From: Acholeplasma granularum ATCC 19168
Lineage (GTDB): Bacteria > Bacillota_I > Bacilli_A > Acholeplasmatales > Acholeplasmataceae
NCBI RefSeq assembly: GCF_000526235.1
Contig: NZ_JAFR01000008.1
Span: forward strand, 1-64,000
Length of the DNA stretch: 64,000 nt
Direction of reading: 5' to 3'
In this document: in pieces, positions 22,009 to 31,552 of the stretch
Numbering within the stretch: the stretch's first letter is position 1
Layout of the letters: each line of letters begins with the position of its first letter
Made by a program: the position numbers and the translations under genes
The notes under the pieces: generated by a model
Database searches by the model: none
What the model saw: the letters and a program-made list of their open reading frames with translations, nothing else
Told to the model about the DNA's origin: nothing

Positions 22009-23010
22009 TTACTTCGCTTCAAAATTTAGAGTTGATGTTCCTTTTAGATAATAATCCTTTAATGCACCTTGTTTTTGATATTGATAATATGCTGCAATTC
22101 CAATCATTGCAGCTTGATCTGTACAATATTTAATACTAGGTGTAAGTATTGGAATATCTGTGATTCTTTCCTTCATTTTAGTTCTTAGTCCCTTATTTGC
22201 AGCAACCCCACCAGCAACAACAATTTGTTTAACACCCAGTATATTGGCTGCATTTTTAGTTTTTTCAACTAATACTTCAGTTACTGATTCTTGAAATGAT
22301 GCACAAACATCTTCTACTTTAAAAGTTTCATTTCTTTGTTTCATATTATGTACTAAATTTAATACTGAACTTTTTAATCCTGAAAATGAGAAATTATATG
22401 GTTCATTTTTTAAAAATGGTTTAGGCAGATTATAAATCGGTTCACCTATATGTGCTAATTTATCAACTACAGGTCCACCAGGATAACCTAGGTTTAACAT
22501 TCTAGCTACTTTATCATAAGCCTCACCTACTGCATCATCTAAAGTTGTACCCAATAGTTCGATATCTAAGTGATCTTTTACAAGTAATAATTCAGTATGA
22601 CCACCACTAACTAATAAGGTCAACAAAGGAAAGGTCATTTCACCTTCAATTTGTGCTGCATATATATGTCCTAATAAATGGTTTACTCCAATAAGTGGGA
22701 TATTATTTGCATAAGCAAAAGTTGTTGCTGCATTAATACCTACAAGCAAAGAACCAATCAGTCCTGGTCCTTTTGTTACAGCAACTAAATCAATATCAGT
22801 TATATTAATATTTGCTTGTTTAATCGCTTCATCAAATATATATAGCATAGACTCTATATGCGCTCGTGATGCAATTTCTGGAACAACTCCGCCATATGGT
22901 TTATGTATATTTATTTGTGATAAAACAGCATTTGATAATACTTCTTTACCATCTTTAGTTATTGCAACACTGGTTTCATCACAAGATGTTTCAACGCTTA
23001 ATATAATCAT
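22009..23010 (-). CDS. tsaD: tRNA threonylcarbamoyladenosine synthase subunit TsaD
   Basis: The 333-residue product has ASKHA-fold motifs [13 protein letters not shown] at the N-terminus, the metal-binding HLLGHIYA (H-x3-H, about 108-118), VSGGHTEL and [12 protein letters not shown]. With TsaB and TsaE, encoded just upstream, it transfers the threonylcarbamoyl group to A37 of ANN-decoding tRNAs. Its ATG shares one base with the rimI stop (TAATG), so it is probably translationally coupled. No TsaC gene is in the window. Confidence 0.97.
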   Translation of the reverse strand: MIILSVETSCDETSVAITKDGKEVLSNAVLSQINIHKPYGGVVPEIASRAHIESMLYIFDEAIKQANINITDIDLVAVTKGPGLIGSLLVGINAATTFAYANNIPLIGVNHLLGHIYAAQIEGEMTFPLLTLLVSGGHTELLLVKDHLDIELLGTTLDDAVGEAYDKVARMLNLGYPGGPVVDKLAHIGEPIYNLPKPFLKNEPYNFSFSGLKSSVLNLVHNMKQRNETFKVEDVCASFQESVTEVLVEKTKNAANILGVKQIVVAGGVAANKGLRTKMKERITDIPILTPSIKYCTDQAAMIGIAAYYQYQKQGALKDYYLKGTSTLNFEAK

Positions 23011-23441
23011 TATTTAACCTCCATTAACATCATATAGCCATCTTCTGTATCATAATAGTTTGGGATGGTACTAATGATTGTTGCGCCATATTTTTCATAA
23101 AATTTAATGGCATTTAAATTACTATGTCTAACTTCTAATACGAGTGAAGTGACATTTGTTTCTTTCATTTCTAGTAACGCATATTCAAATAATTTACTAC
23201 CAATACCTTGATTTTGATAAGGAATATCAACTAAAAAATTCATGATATCGGCGTTTGAATCAATCTGACGAAAACTAATATATGCAATAATTTGGTTATT
23301 TTTAGTATAGACATATATTTTTGAAAATTCATTTTCAAGAAGTTCTTGTCTTAAAAATGAATAACCTAAAGAATGTCCAAAGACTTTATTTTCCAAATGA
23401 ACAATGGACTCAATATCATGAATGGTTGCTGTTCTTATCAA
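23010..23441 (-). CDS. rimI: GNAT N-acetyltransferase, RimI type
   Basis: The 143-residue product is a single GNAT domain with the acetyl-CoA loop [13 protein letters not shown] (about 70-85) and the [19 protein letters not shown] motif near the end. RimI acetylates the N-terminus of ribosomal protein S18, though in many bacteria its real targets are unproven. It overlaps tsaB by 26 bases and tsaD by one base, matching the common tsaB-rimI-tsaD order. Confidence 0.9.
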   Translation of the reverse strand: MIRTATIHDIESIVHLENKVFGHSLGYSFLRQELLENEFSKIYVYTKNNQIIAYISFRQIDSNADIMNFLVDIPYQNQGIGSKLFEYALLEMKETNVTSLVLEVRHSNLNAIKFYEKYGATIISTIPNYYDTEDGYMMLMEVK

Positions 23442-24009
23442 GATTTTTCTCAGCCTCAGTCTTTCTTAAGTAATTAGGTATAAGTTCATATATATTATCA
23501 ACCACAACTTTTTCTTGAAGAATAACTTTTCCATCAACTTTAATTGTATTTGCATCAAGTATTAATAATTCATCTAAATCACTATTAGATAATTCCGTCA
23601 TGTGACGAACCTTTTCTTCACTTGTTATTTTTCCTAATTTAATATGTGCTGAAAAACCTTGGTTATTTCTTGCATCATGCCATGCTAATATATTTTTTTC
23701 ATATCCTGATGTTAGAAAGATTAGACTGCTAATTTTATATAAATTAATATTTGCACTATATGCTAACATTTTAGCTGTCATTACACCTACACGTAATCCT
23801 GTATATGAACCAGGTCCTACACCAACAATAATTCCATCTAAATCTTTAACTTTAAGATTATTATTTAATAAAAGTTGTTCAATCATTGGTATGATATGTG
23901 CTTGATGATCAGATTTACCAACCCTAATTTGTTCTTCAATTAAATGATTATTATCATGTAACATAATTATTAATGTATTTGTGGAACTATCTATTAGTAA
24001 ATATTTCAT
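23416..24009 (-). CDS. tsaB: tRNA threonylcarbamoyladenosine modification protein TsaB
   Basis: A product of about 197 residues of the ASKHA superfamily with DSSTNTLIIML at the start and the conserved GVGPGSYTGLRVGVMTAK loop (about 66-83). TsaB is the non-catalytic partner of TsaD. The ATG at 24009 overlaps the tsaE stop by 4 bases (ATGA), which is why I prefer it to an in-frame ATG at 24024. Confidence 0.95.
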   Translation of the reverse strand: MKYLLIDSSTNTLIIMLHDNNHLIEEQIRVGKSDHQAHIIPMIEQLLLNNNLKVKDLDGIIVGVGPGSYTGLRVGVMTAKMLAYSANINLYKISSLIFLTSGYEKNILAWHDARNNQGFSAHIKLGKITSEEKVRHMTELSNSDLDELLILDANTIKVDGKVILQEKVVVDNIYELIPNYLRKTEAEKNLDKNSNHS

Positions 24010-24452
24010 ATTTGGTTCATCCATTCATCTGATTTATCATTTGTTGAAATTGTTATAATTCGTGTGTTATCATCAATCCATTTTAAATCTACATTTACAT
24101 AAAGATTTGGTATAAGTTCTTTGACTTGGCTTGGCCATTCAATAACTGATATTGAATCTTCATCTTCAATATATTCTTCTAAATCAAAGTCCATGCCTAA
24201 ACCATCTAGTCTATAAAGATCTAGATGGTTTAATTTCTTTTTACCTTCATATGATTTTAAGATTGTAAATGTTGGTGAATTAACAACACTTTTAATACCT
24301 AAACCTAATGCTATACCCTTAGTAAATGTTGTCTTTCCACTGGATAGATCACCATTTAGTAAGATAACATTTAAATGTTTTGGCAAAACTTCTATTAATT
24401 TTTTTCCTAATTCAATAGTCTCTTGACTTGATTTTGTTGTAAATTGTCTCAT
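24006..24452 (-). CDS. tsaE: tRNA threonylcarbamoyladenosine modification ATPase TsaE
   Basis: The 148-residue P-loop ATPase has [19 protein letters not shown] (Walker A), the [10 protein letters not shown] stretch and HLDLYRL (Walker B region). TsaE promotes turnover of the TsaB-TsaD complex during t6A synthesis. It overlaps pgi upstream and tsaB downstream by 4 bases each, so the genes are one transcription-translation unit. Confidence 0.95.
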   Translation of the reverse strand: MRQFTTKSSQETIELGKKLIEVLPKHLNVILLNGDLSSGKTTFTKGIALGLGIKSVVNSPTFTILKSYEGKKKLNHLDLYRLDGLGMDFDLEEYIEDEDSISVIEWPSQVKELIPNLYVNVDLKWIDDNTRIITISTNDKSDEWMNQI

Positions 24453-25720
24453 TTTTTTCCTAATAATCTAAACATATTCTTTTTGTATGCTTCAACCCCT
24501 GGTTGATCAAATGGATTAACATCAAGTAAATATGCACTCATCGCACAAGCTATTTCAAAAAAGTATACTAAATAGCCAAAGTGGTATGCATCTAATCTAT
24601 CAATTGAAATAACAATATTTGGTACACCACCATCAATATGTGCTTCTTTCGTACCTAAAAATGCTTGTTCATTGACATATGAAATTTCTTTACCTGCAAT
24701 ATAATTTAGTTGGTCTAAATTATTTTCATCAAACGGGATTGTTAATTTATCTAATTTCTTAACTGTTAAAACTGTTTCAAAAATCGTTCTTTTACCATCT
24801 TGTATTTGTTGTCCAAGTGAATGTAGGTCTGTTGTAAATGATGCAGAGTTCACTAATAAGCCCTTACCTTCTTTACCTTCAGATTCACCAAATAATTGTT
24901 TCCACCACTCAGCAAAAAAAGCTAGCCTTGGTTCATAATTTACTAAATACTCAACATCCTTACCCGATTCATGTAATAAAAATCTAGTAGTTGCATAAAG
25001 GTATGCATCATTTTTCTTTAAGGATGGGTTAGATGCATTAACCATTGCATCTTGAGCACCTTGTAACATTTTTTTAACATCTATACCTGCAAAAACAAAT
25101 GGTAGTAATCCTACTGCAGATAATACGGAAAAGCGTCCACCTACAGCATCTTCAATAACAAACTTTTCATATCCTTCATTTGTAGCTAGTTGATATAAAG
25201 AGCCACGTTTTTTATCTGTAGTTGCAAATATTCTTTTTCTAGCTTCTTCTAAGCCATATTTTTCTTCAATATGTGCTTTTAATAAGCGAAATGCAACAGC
25301 AGGTTCGGTTGTAGTACCTGATTTTGAAATTACATTAATTACATAGTTTTTCTTGTTTAAATATTTAAGTAAATGTTTTAAATAATTAGATGATAAATGA
25401 TGTCCTGCAAAAATGATTTCAGGTTTTTCTTTTTTAAAAGGTGTCTTTAAAAATTCAAGGCCTGCTTTTGACCCTAGATAAGACCCACCAATACCAATAA
25501 CTACTAAACAATCTATTTTACTATATGTTTCTTTTAGTTTATGTATTCTATCAAGTTCTTCTTTATCATAAGAAAAAGGTAAATCCAGCCACCCTAAAAA
25601 ATCATTACCTTTACCTGTTTTTTGATGTATACTTTGATGTATTAAATTCACTTTATCTTGGAGTTTATAAACATCATCTTTTAGAAACGAAGTTGCCTCT
25701 TTAATATTTAATTTAATCAT
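24449..25720 (-). CDS. pgi: glucose-6-phosphate isomerase
   Basis: The 423-residue product has the sugar isomerase features [31 protein letters not shown] (phosphate-binding) and [17 protein letters not shown], as in Firmicutes Pgi of about 420-450 residues. It interconverts glucose-6-phosphate and fructose-6-phosphate in glycolysis. It is sandwiched by overlaps of 8 bases (S1 protein) and 4 bases (tsaE), linking central metabolism with tRNA modification in one operon. Confidence 0.97.
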   Translation of the reverse strand: MIKLNIKEATSFLKDDVYKLQDKVNLIHQSIHQKTGKGNDFLGWLDLPFSYDKEELDRIHKLKETYSKIDCLVVIGIGGSYLGSKAGLEFLKTPFKKEKPEIIFAGHHLSSNYLKHLLKYLNKKNYVINVISKSGTTTEPAVAFRLLKAHIEEKYGLEEARKRIFATTDKKRGSLYQLATNEGYEKFVIEDAVGGRFSVLSAVGLLPFVFAGIDVKKMLQGAQDAMVNASNPSLKKNDAYLYATTRFLLHESGKDVEYLVNYEPRLAFFAEWWKQLFGESEGKEGKGLLVNSASFTTDLHSLGQQIQDGKRTIFETVLTVKKLDKLTIPFDENNLDQLNYIAGKEISYVNEQAFLGTKEAHIDGGVPNIVISIDRLDAYHFGYLVYFFEIACAMSAYLLDVNPFDQPGVEAYKKNMFRLLGKK

Positions 25721-26051
25721 TTCCTAGATCCTCTTTTTTATTTTTTACCCATTCATCTAACTTTTCTTCAAGTGAACGGAATCCTATTTTTATATCAACT
25801 TTTTTTAAAACTTTAGGATCCACTAATAGACCCTTTTTATAAGATAATTGCATTTTTAGATTTTTTTGATCACATTCTAAAACAACAGCGTATATTTCAT
25901 CGCCTACATTAAATAATTTAGTTATGTCTGCAACAAATCTATCTGATATCTCAGATATATGAATTAATCCTTGATAATTTTCATATTCAACAAATACACC
26001 ATAAGGTTGGATACCAGTGACCTTGCATAATATACGTTCATCTTTTTTCAT
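25713..26051 (-). CDS. S1 RNA-binding domain protein (YugI/CvfD-like)
   Basis: The 112-residue product is a single N-terminal S1 domain (about 1-75: [27 protein letters not shown]) plus a short charged tail. This is the architecture of Bacillus YugI (general stress protein 13), whose gene neighbours pgi there also. Such proteins bind RNA or ribosomes and modulate expression. It is the first gene of the pgi-tsaEB-rimI-tsaD run. Confidence 0.88.
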   Translation of the reverse strand: MKKDERILCKVTGIQPYGVFVEYENYQGLIHISEISDRFVADITKLFNVGDEIYAVVLECDQKNLKMQLSYKKGLLVDPKVLKKVDIKIGFRSLEEKLDEWVKNKKEDLGND

Positions 26052-26160
26052 ATCTAAACCTTCTATATTTTCATCTAATTATAACATTTTTAATGACTCA
26101 TATAAAGGAAAGCTTTTTAAAGTATATAAATTTTGTAAAAATATATAAATTTATATAAAA

Positions 26161-26205
26161 AACTTATCCTTCATTAGTTTTTTTACTCTTAGTAAAGGAT
26201 AAGTT
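26161..26205 (-). terminator. intrinsic terminator after the XRE regulator
   Basis: Arms AACTTATCCTT (26161-26171) and AAGGATAAGTT (26195-26205) pair perfectly over 11 bp. On the minus strand the stem is followed by TTTTTTA, downstream of the gene ending at 26227. The loop is large (23 bases). Confidence 0.7.
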
Positions 26206-26226
26206 TTAATACGGTTTTATTAATTT

Positions 26227-26445
26227 TTACTTTTTTTCTTCTTCGTAGAAAAAGACATCATTAACAGTTACATTAAAAACTAAAGCAATCTTAAATGCTA
26301 ATTCTAAAGATGGTGAGTATTTATCTTTTTCAATAGCATTAATTGTTTGACGCGAAACACCTGTAAGATTTGCTAATTTGTCTTGACTCATATCATCGTT
26401 TTGTAAGCGAAACAATTTGATTTTATTTGTTATTTGATATTTCAT
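26227..26445 (-). CDS. XRE-family transcriptional regulator
   Basis: The 72-residue product is a single helix-turn-helix domain (about 15-60: MSQDKLANLTGVSRQTINAIEKDKYSPSL, which is broken here only for description). Small regulators of this type are often paired with a membrane protein. It overlaps the upstream membrane gene by 4 bases and probably controls that gene and itself through the repeats at 26961-26991 (inference). Confidence 0.9.
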   Translation of the reverse strand: MKYQITNKIKLFRLQNDDMSQDKLANLTGVSRQTINAIEKDKYSPSLELAFKIALVFNVTVNDVFFYEEEKK

Positions 26446-26903
26446 TTAATACCTCGTTGATGATAATAGATAATTAATAAATCCGTTAGAATACCTGCAA
26501 TAATTATTGCTGCAAACATTACATAAAATAAATGAAGTATTGGTGAACCGAATGCTAACATAATCATTGCAGTTAAAAATCCTATAGATATGGATGAACC
26601 TATTGCATTACTTGCTTTAATATCAATTTTCTTATATCTTTCATCTTCTTTATAAAATGAAGCATAACTTTCTTTATCTTTACCATAAACAATAATACCT
26701 TCTATAATTGTATGAATAATGATAACTAAGATTCTTGTTGCAATTAAGATCCCTAAATATGTAATAAAGGCAAGTCCCCAACTTTTAAGATCAACTTCTG
26801 TTTGTCCAATAAGTTTTGGACTCAAATAAAGGATGTAAAATAATATTGTTGCTACTATAGTGTGTATTACACCAAATAATGATCTTCTTTCAAAGTACGA
26901 CAT
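26442..26903 (-). CDS. four-span membrane protein paired with an XRE regulator
   Basis: The 153-residue product has four hydrophobic segments (about 10-30, 44-68, 100-118, 122-146) and a charged loop between the second and third. I do not recognise a named family. Two-gene units of this kind (small membrane protein plus Cro-like regulator) are common in Firmicutes. Its strong promoter and a possible operator lie just upstream. Confidence 0.8.
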   Translation of the reverse strand: MSYFERRSLFGVIHTIVATILFYILYLSPKLIGQTEVDLKSWGLAFITYLGILIATRILVIIIHTIIEGIIVYGKDKESYASFYKEDERYKKIDIKASNAIGSSISIGFLTAMIMLAFGSPILHLFYVMFAAIIIAGILTDLLIIYYHQRGIK

Positions 26904-26944
26904 TTTTTAATCTCCTTATTGACTACTTTTTGTAATCCGATTTA

Positions 26945-26991
26945 ATTGTATAATATATTTTACATTATGTCAAGTAAATTATACATTATGT
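26945..26991 (-). promoter_or_regulatory. promoter with twin operator-like repeats
   Basis: On the minus strand, TTGACA (26968-26973) and TACAAT (26945-26950) are spaced by 17 bases. Two identical near-palindromic copies of ACATAATGTA (26961-26970 and 26982-26991) are 21 bases apart, and the inner one overlaps the -35 box. This is a typical layout for autoregulation by the XRE protein (inference). Confidence 0.75.
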
Positions 26992-27014
26992 ATGATATTT
27001 TTGTCATATTTGAT

Positions 27015-27566
27015 TTAATTGATGTTTTTATAATTTAACCAGGTATATAAAATGATTGCAACAGGTATGATCATTGAAGAAAAATAACCAACAAGCCCAT
27101 ATAATATAAGTAAAATATTAGAAGTATTTAACATAGAAAAGAACATATAAATAGAATATATATTAAAAAGTATTAAAGGTAGTGCAAATATAGTTACTTT
27201 AATATTATCTTTTTTATCAAAAAACTCTGATCTATAGTATTTCATAGAAAAGAAATAAATGGCTATATAAGACATAATTAGTGAAATTAATAATATAATA
27301 GATAAATAATGAAGGCTTAATAAAACTGAAGGTACAAGTTGAAAGAGTAAAAATATGCCGTTTACAATTAACCATACACCAGATAAAAGTAATACTCTTT
27401 TACTATGAAAACTATGTTCTAAATAAAGCGCACCTAAAAATAATAATGTTGATAAGTTACTTGATAATATTCTTAAATCTCCTGAAAGTGATACATTAAG
27501 CAGTGTGTAAGCAAATTCAATAATAAATAATGTAAATAAAATCCATTGTCTTTTTGTAAGTGTCAT
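27015..27566 (-). CDS. multi-pass membrane protein of unknown function
   Basis: The 183-residue product has about six hydrophobic segments (about 8-25, 33-48, 56-73, 80-105, 125-145, 152-178) with short loops and no recognised motif. It starts 4 bases inside the end of the DegV-like gene (ATGA overlap), so it is expressed with it. Possibly a small integral membrane protein specific to the lineage. Confidence 0.75.
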   Translation of the reverse strand: MTLTKRQWILFTLFIIEFAYTLLNVSLSGDLRILSSNLSTLLFLGALYLEHSFHSKRVLLLSGVWLIVNGIFLLFQLVPSVLLSLHYLSIILLISLIMSYIAIYFFSMKYYRSEFFDKKDNIKVTIFALPLILFNIYSIYMFFSMLNTSNILLILYGLVGYFSSMIIPVAIILYTWLNYKNIN

Positions 27567-28393
27567 AAATCATCTACCTCTTTTCCCAAAAATATGCCAT
27601 AACAATTCATGCCACACTTATATAAAATACTATAAGATATATTTTCATATAAGTTTGCACTGAATTGATTATTAAAATTATATAAATGATGTTGAATAAA
27701 TTTAGCTGAAGCTACATTTAATCCGCTAAATATATAAGTTTTAATTTCTTTAGAAAAACCTTTATAATTGGTTATTAACAAATTAATATAATTTAATAAT
27801 TGGCTTTCTTTAAAAAATATTTTTTCTAAATTATAATCCTTATCTTTACTCATTATATAGTATTTGATAAAGGGTTTTATACATTTAATGAACCCCTTAT
27901 GATTTCTTAGACGTTTATAATCATTAGTTATGATAAGTGTTTTTGATTGATCAATTAAGTCATTTAATTTATCGATGATTTTCGAATAACTTAATCCCTT
28001 TTTAATTAAGTTATCTAATGTTTCTAGTAAATATAAAATACCCGGTCCAAATGTTTTAGTATCTATAATATCTATTGAATCATCATCAAGTATTGATTTA
28101 GCTAGCATAGCTTCTTTATAACTAGTAGTTAAAATATTACTAGATGTTAATATTAAGATGCGTTTATAACCTAATTGTTTTTGATGAATAATCGCATCCA
28201 TAAATCCTTTAGGGTTGATTTTTGAATCTATAAATATATTAGATTCATTTAAATTATTTTGAATAATGGTTTTTTCATCTACAAATCTACCTTCATACAT
28301 AAATAATAAAGACACGTTAGACGCATCTTTAAAAATGTTTATTAATAGTTTATTTTCAATTGTAGAATCTGTAATTATACCAAAGTCTCTCAT
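27563..28393 (-). CDS. DegV family protein, divergent
   Basis: The 276-residue product begins with FGIITDST, and has ILILTSSNILTTSYKEAMLAKS and IDIIDTKTFGPG, which match the DegV family pattern (ITDS..., TSS...SGTY, DS...S.G.G). DegV proteins bind fatty acids, and the related FakB proteins present fatty acids to a kinase. The second half is divergent and lysine-rich. I infer fatty-acid binding only from the family. Confidence 0.8.
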   Translation of the reverse strand: MRDFGIITDSTIENKLLINIFKDASNVSLLFMYEGRFVDEKTIIQNNLNESNIFIDSKINPKGFMDAIIHQKQLGYKRILILTSSNILTTSYKEAMLAKSILDDDSIDIIDTKTFGPGILYLLETLDNLIKKGLSYSKIIDKLNDLIDQSKTLIITNDYKRLRNHKGFIKCIKPFIKYYIMSKDKDYNLEKIFFKESQLLNYINLLITNYKGFSKEIKTYIFSGLNVASAKFIQHHLYNFNNQFSANLYENISYSILYKCGMNCYGIFLGKEVDDL

Positions 28394-28395
28394 TA

Positions 28396-28857
28396 CTATT
28401 TAAATATGAAAAATCCAATAACTCCACACGCTGCACCCAAAAGGATACCCATTAAAACTTCTTTAGGTTTATGACCTAATTTTTCTTTTAATTTCTTTTC
28501 TTCAATATCAATATTTTCTATTAAATTTAATCTATATTTAATTACATTTAATTCCATCGCATGTTTACTTGCTTCTAAGCGAATACCCATTGAATCATGA
28601 ACAACTACAAGTGCTACTACAATTGCTATTGCAAGACCAATACTCATTGTTTGTCTTTCATAAAAGTCAAACATACCAATAGATACAACAAGTGATGTAA
28701 CAAGTGCACTATGACTAGAAGGCATGCCACCTGTTGAAATTAAAATACTTTCATCTAGTTTTTTATTAGTGATTCCATCAACAAAAAACTTAATTACCTG
28801 GGCAATTATCATTGATGCGATTGATGTAATTAAAACTGCTTCAGGTACTGTAAACAT
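28396..28857 (-). CDS. divergent PAP2 family protein (DUF212/YuiD-like)
   Basis: The 153-residue membrane protein has the DUF212 signature GGMPSSHSALVTSL near residue 45 and VVVHDSMGIRLEASKHA near 88, with about four transmembrane segments. The family is a divergent PAP2 phosphatase relative of unknown substrate, possibly acting on lipid phosphates. It lies two bases from the DegV-like gene, in a run of unlinked-looking but tightly packed genes. Confidence 0.9.
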   Translation of the reverse strand: MFTVPEAVLITSIASMIIAQVIKFFVDGITNKKLDESILISTGGMPSSHSALVTSLVVSIGMFDFYERQTMSIGLAIAIVVALVVVHDSMGIRLEASKHAMELNVIKYRLNLIENIDIEEKKLKEKLGHKPKEVLMGILLGAACGVIGFFIFK

Positions 28858-28858
28858 A

Positions 28859-29092
28859 TTATATCGTCACCACCGCAATAATTCCTGGAACATTTTCCAG
28901 CATCATTGTTTCTATTCCTTGTTTTAATGTAATATCGATTGCAGCACAACCATCACATGCGCCGCCCATTTTAACATAAACGATACCATCTTCAATATTG
29001 ACTAGTTCAATATCTCCACCGTCTCTTTGTATGTAAGGTCTTACTCTTTTAATTATTTGACTAACTTGTTCTGTCATTACTTCTAAACTCAT
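28859..29092 (-). CDS. NifU C-terminal domain (Nfu-type) iron-sulfur protein
   Basis: The 77-residue product has the Nfu pattern RPYIQRDGGDIELVNIE and a CDGC pair (CXXC, about 47-50). Nfu-type proteins carry and deliver Fe-S clusters. The layout resembles Bacillus yutI, next to yutD here. It has a one-base gap to the divergent PAP2 gene. Confidence 0.93.
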   Translation of the reverse strand: MSLEVMTEQVSQIIKRVRPYIQRDGGDIELVNIEDGIVYVKMGGACDGCAAIDITLKQGIETMMLENVPGIIAVVTI

Positions 29093-29138
29093 TCTACAAC
29101 ACTCCTTAAACTATATCTATTATATAAGATATATTAAA

Positions 29139-29423
29139 TTATACTTTAGTTTCTTTATCTTTAATACGTTTTAGCACATAAAATGGACAATTGTGGTTAC
29201 AAGACTCATTAATATAGTCAGGAATTTTCTTATATCCATTTACACCTTTAGGATCCTGGCTAAATCCTTTGATTCTTAGTATATCGCTTGCCATATCGCC
29301 CACTAAAAATGTGTATCTATCAAAAGCAACATCCACATAACGTTCAGTAAATTTTACCAAATCAAATGCATCTCTATAATTTTTTATTAATTCAAAGTTA
29401 CCAAATTCTGTTTCAATAATCAT
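29139..29423 (-). CDS. YutD-like protein
   Basis: The 94-residue product contains FELIKNYRDAFDLVKFTERY, VDVAFDRYTFLVGD and a late YINESCNHNCPFYVLKR, which match the YutD family of Firmicutes. The function is unknown; two closely spaced cysteines in CNHNC could bind metal. Adjacent to the Nfu-like gene as in Bacillus. Confidence 0.85.
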   Translation of the reverse strand: MIIETEFGNFELIKNYRDAFDLVKFTERYVDVAFDRYTFLVGDMASDILRIKGFSQDPKGVNGYKKIPDYINESCNHNCPFYVLKRIKDKETKV

Positions 29424-29432
29424 TTTATTTTC

Positions 29433-29954
29433 CTAACCCTTAAAATATGTGTCTAATTTAACATCATATTGCATAATTTCAAATGAAATTTCTTCTTCCT
29501 CATAAATTATACCAATTTTATATGGATTTGAATAAACTTTGAAAAATTTATCATAATATCCTTTGCCATAACCTAATCTGTAATTATCTTTAGTCATACC
29601 AAGTGCTGGAACTAGTATCACTTCAAGTTTTGAAGTGATATCAAATCCATAAACCGGTTCATTAACACCAAAGTTTGATTTTTTTAATACAGTATTTTTA
29701 TCAATTTGAAGATACATTATTTTATCATTAATAATTTTTGGATATGCAAATCCCTTCTGTGGATACATATTAATTAAACTCGTTAAATCCATTTCGTTTT
29801 TTGTAGGATGATAAATACCTACAAAATCCGCTTTTAAAAAGTGTTCATCTTCACTAAGTTTGTGAATAATATTTTTTGAACTTGAAATAATCTTAGCTTG
29901 ATCAAACTTTTTTCTATTTTCTATAATTTGTTTTCTGAGTTCTGATTTTTTCAT
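29433..29954 (-). CDS. 5-formyltetrahydrofolate cyclo-ligase
   Basis: The 173-residue product has the family's KSELRKQIIENRKKF start, the central FAYPKI, and the ATP/phosphate-binding RLGYGKGYYDKFF near 133-145. It converts 5-formyl-THF to 5,10-methenyl-THF using ATP. It ends the small run that starts with the cdaA block. Confidence 0.95.
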   Translation of the reverse strand: MKKSELRKQIIENRKKFDQAKIISSSKNIIHKLSEDEHFLKADFVGIYHPTKNEMDLTSLINMYPQKGFAYPKIINDKIMYLQIDKNTVLKKSNFGVNEPVYGFDITSKLEVILVPALGMTKDNYRLGYGKGYYDKFFKVYSNPYKIGIIYEEEEISFEIMQYDVKLDTYFKG

Positions 29955-29959
29955 TTATT

Positions 29960-31543
29960 TTACTTGATGTCCTTAAAGTAACATCCTTGCCCCTTATATT
30001 GTGGTAATTGAGCAGTTTTTAATGCTTGATACGCATTTTGGTATAAGTCTTGTGCATTCACTGCATCATCATACATTGTGGCAATCCCAATAAACACTTC
30101 AAGTTCTGCTGTAATTGAACCATAATCTACGGTCATATTTAAATGATTTTCTTCTGCCTTGATACCTTTATATAAAGATGCCATCTTTCTTTGGTCAGTA
30201 ATTGTTATTACAAATTCTAACCCACTTAATCGGTATATATCTGAACTTTCTGTAATAAATGTTTGTTTTAATGTGGCAATATATTGCCCCATAATCATAT
30301 TTCCTATTTCTCTTCCATGCGTTTCATTAATTTTAGGTATGTTTTTTAAATTAATGATAGCTAGTTGAAATGGTCTACCACTTTGAATTAAAGCTTTTAA
30401 ATCTGGTAGGATATAGTTTTCGTCTTTAAGAGAATCTAAAACTTCAATTCCTGTTTTTCTAAAGTGTTGTGAATGTATTGGTGTCATAATCCCCATAATA
30501 ACAGCACTTTGTTTATCTTCAAATAATCTCTTACCTTTTTCTTTAATCCATATAATTTGATTATCTGTATGTAGTCTATAACTTACTGAGTAACTTGGTT
30601 TATTTGGAGTTAAATCACTAATAATTTGAAGATACTTTTTTAAATCATTGGGTTCGATTAATGTTCTATATTCATTAACATCAAGTGTGTTTGTAGGTAG
30701 TTTTAATTGATTTTTTAAGACATCATTAATCCAGATATCTTTATCGTCTAGATTAATATAGAATAAACCATCTTCTGATAGTTCTATTGTCGCTATAAAC
30801 TTATGACGTATAGATTCTAATTCATAATCTGTTTTCTTTAATTCACGTTCAACTTCCATTAATGTTTCATCAGTCTTTTTTTCACCTACTGCCATACGTC
30901 CTCTATATTTACCGATTGTAAATAAAGGTTGCGTATTTAAATGTAGCACGATTGATTCCCCATTATAATTTAATAAGTGTAGTTCGATATCTTCAGAATC
31001 ATTAGGTCTAACTATTTTTTTATAGTCATTATAGTATTTTTCTAATGTTCTATTATTTATTTCTTCACCATTCATATGTGTAAAACGAACCTTAGAGTTA
31101 AATACTTGAAATAACTTTTTACCAATAACATCTGATTTATCTAAGTTAAGTTCTCTTAAAAGTGAAACTGAAATATCTTTGATACGTTCTTTATGATCAA
31201 CTACGTAATAAACATTCCATTTAGTGTTTTTTACACCCTTAATAAATAATTGGTATTGACTTGCATTTGTGATTGCGTTTCTAAATGTATTATATAAAGA
31301 AATTAAAAATATGAAGTAATTAAAATATAAATAGATTATATATACTAATAAGTAATTTTCATTAATAATGATATGAGAATCGTATATAAACATTGCTACT
31401 ATGAACAAAGCTAAATTAATAAATGAGAATGTTAATCTATTTTTTAATATATTTTCTCTTAATATAGATTGTGTAATTACAAAAATAATGATAAAAAAGG
31501 ATAAAATTAGTCCAAATATAGGATGTTGTGTATAAGCTATCAT
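29960..31543 (-). CDS. membrane PAS protein with degenerate GGDEF domain
   Basis: The 527-residue product has three transmembrane segments (about 8-28, 36-54, 62-86), a first PAS-like domain (about 105-220), a coiled-coil linker (about 228-250), a second PAS-like domain (about 250-345) and a C-terminal GGDEF fold (about 365-527). The catalytic signature is SGLEF at 440-444 instead of GGDEF, so cyclic-di-GMP synthesis is unlikely; it may bind a nucleotide. No EAL, HD-GYP or DHH domain is present. It lies downstream of cdaA and a small membrane protein. GdpP of Firmicutes combines TM, PAS, degenerate GGDEF and DHH; this has the first three only. Confidence 0.85.
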   Translation of the reverse strand: MIAYTQHPIFGLILSFFIIIFVITQSILRENILKNRLTFSFINLALFIVAMFIYDSHIIINENYLLVYIIYLYFNYFIFLISLYNTFRNAITNASQYQLFIKGVKNTKWNVYYVVDHKERIKDISVSLLRELNLDKSDVIGKKLFQVFNSKVRFTHMNGEEINNRTLEKYYNDYKKIVRPNDSEDIELHLLNYNGESIVLHLNTQPLFTIGKYRGRMAVGEKKTDETLMEVERELKKTDYELESIRHKFIATIELSEDGLFYINLDDKDIWINDVLKNQLKLPTNTLDVNEYRTLIEPNDLKKYLQIISDLTPNKPSYSVSYRLHTDNQIIWIKEKGKRLFEDKQSAVIMGIMTPIHSQHFRKTGIEVLDSLKDENYILPDLKALIQSGRPFQLAIINLKNIPKINETHGREIGNMIMGQYIATLKQTFITESSDIYRLSGLEFVITITDQRKMASLYKGIKAEENHLNMTVDYGSITAELEVFIGIATMYDDAVNAQDLYQNAYQALKTAQLPQYKGQGCYFKDIK

Positions 31544-31552
31544 AATTACTAC

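Noticed and set aside
29960-31543. Active diguanylate cyclase
   Set aside because: The signature is SGLEF instead of GGDEF, so catalysis is unlikely; kept as a degenerate domain.
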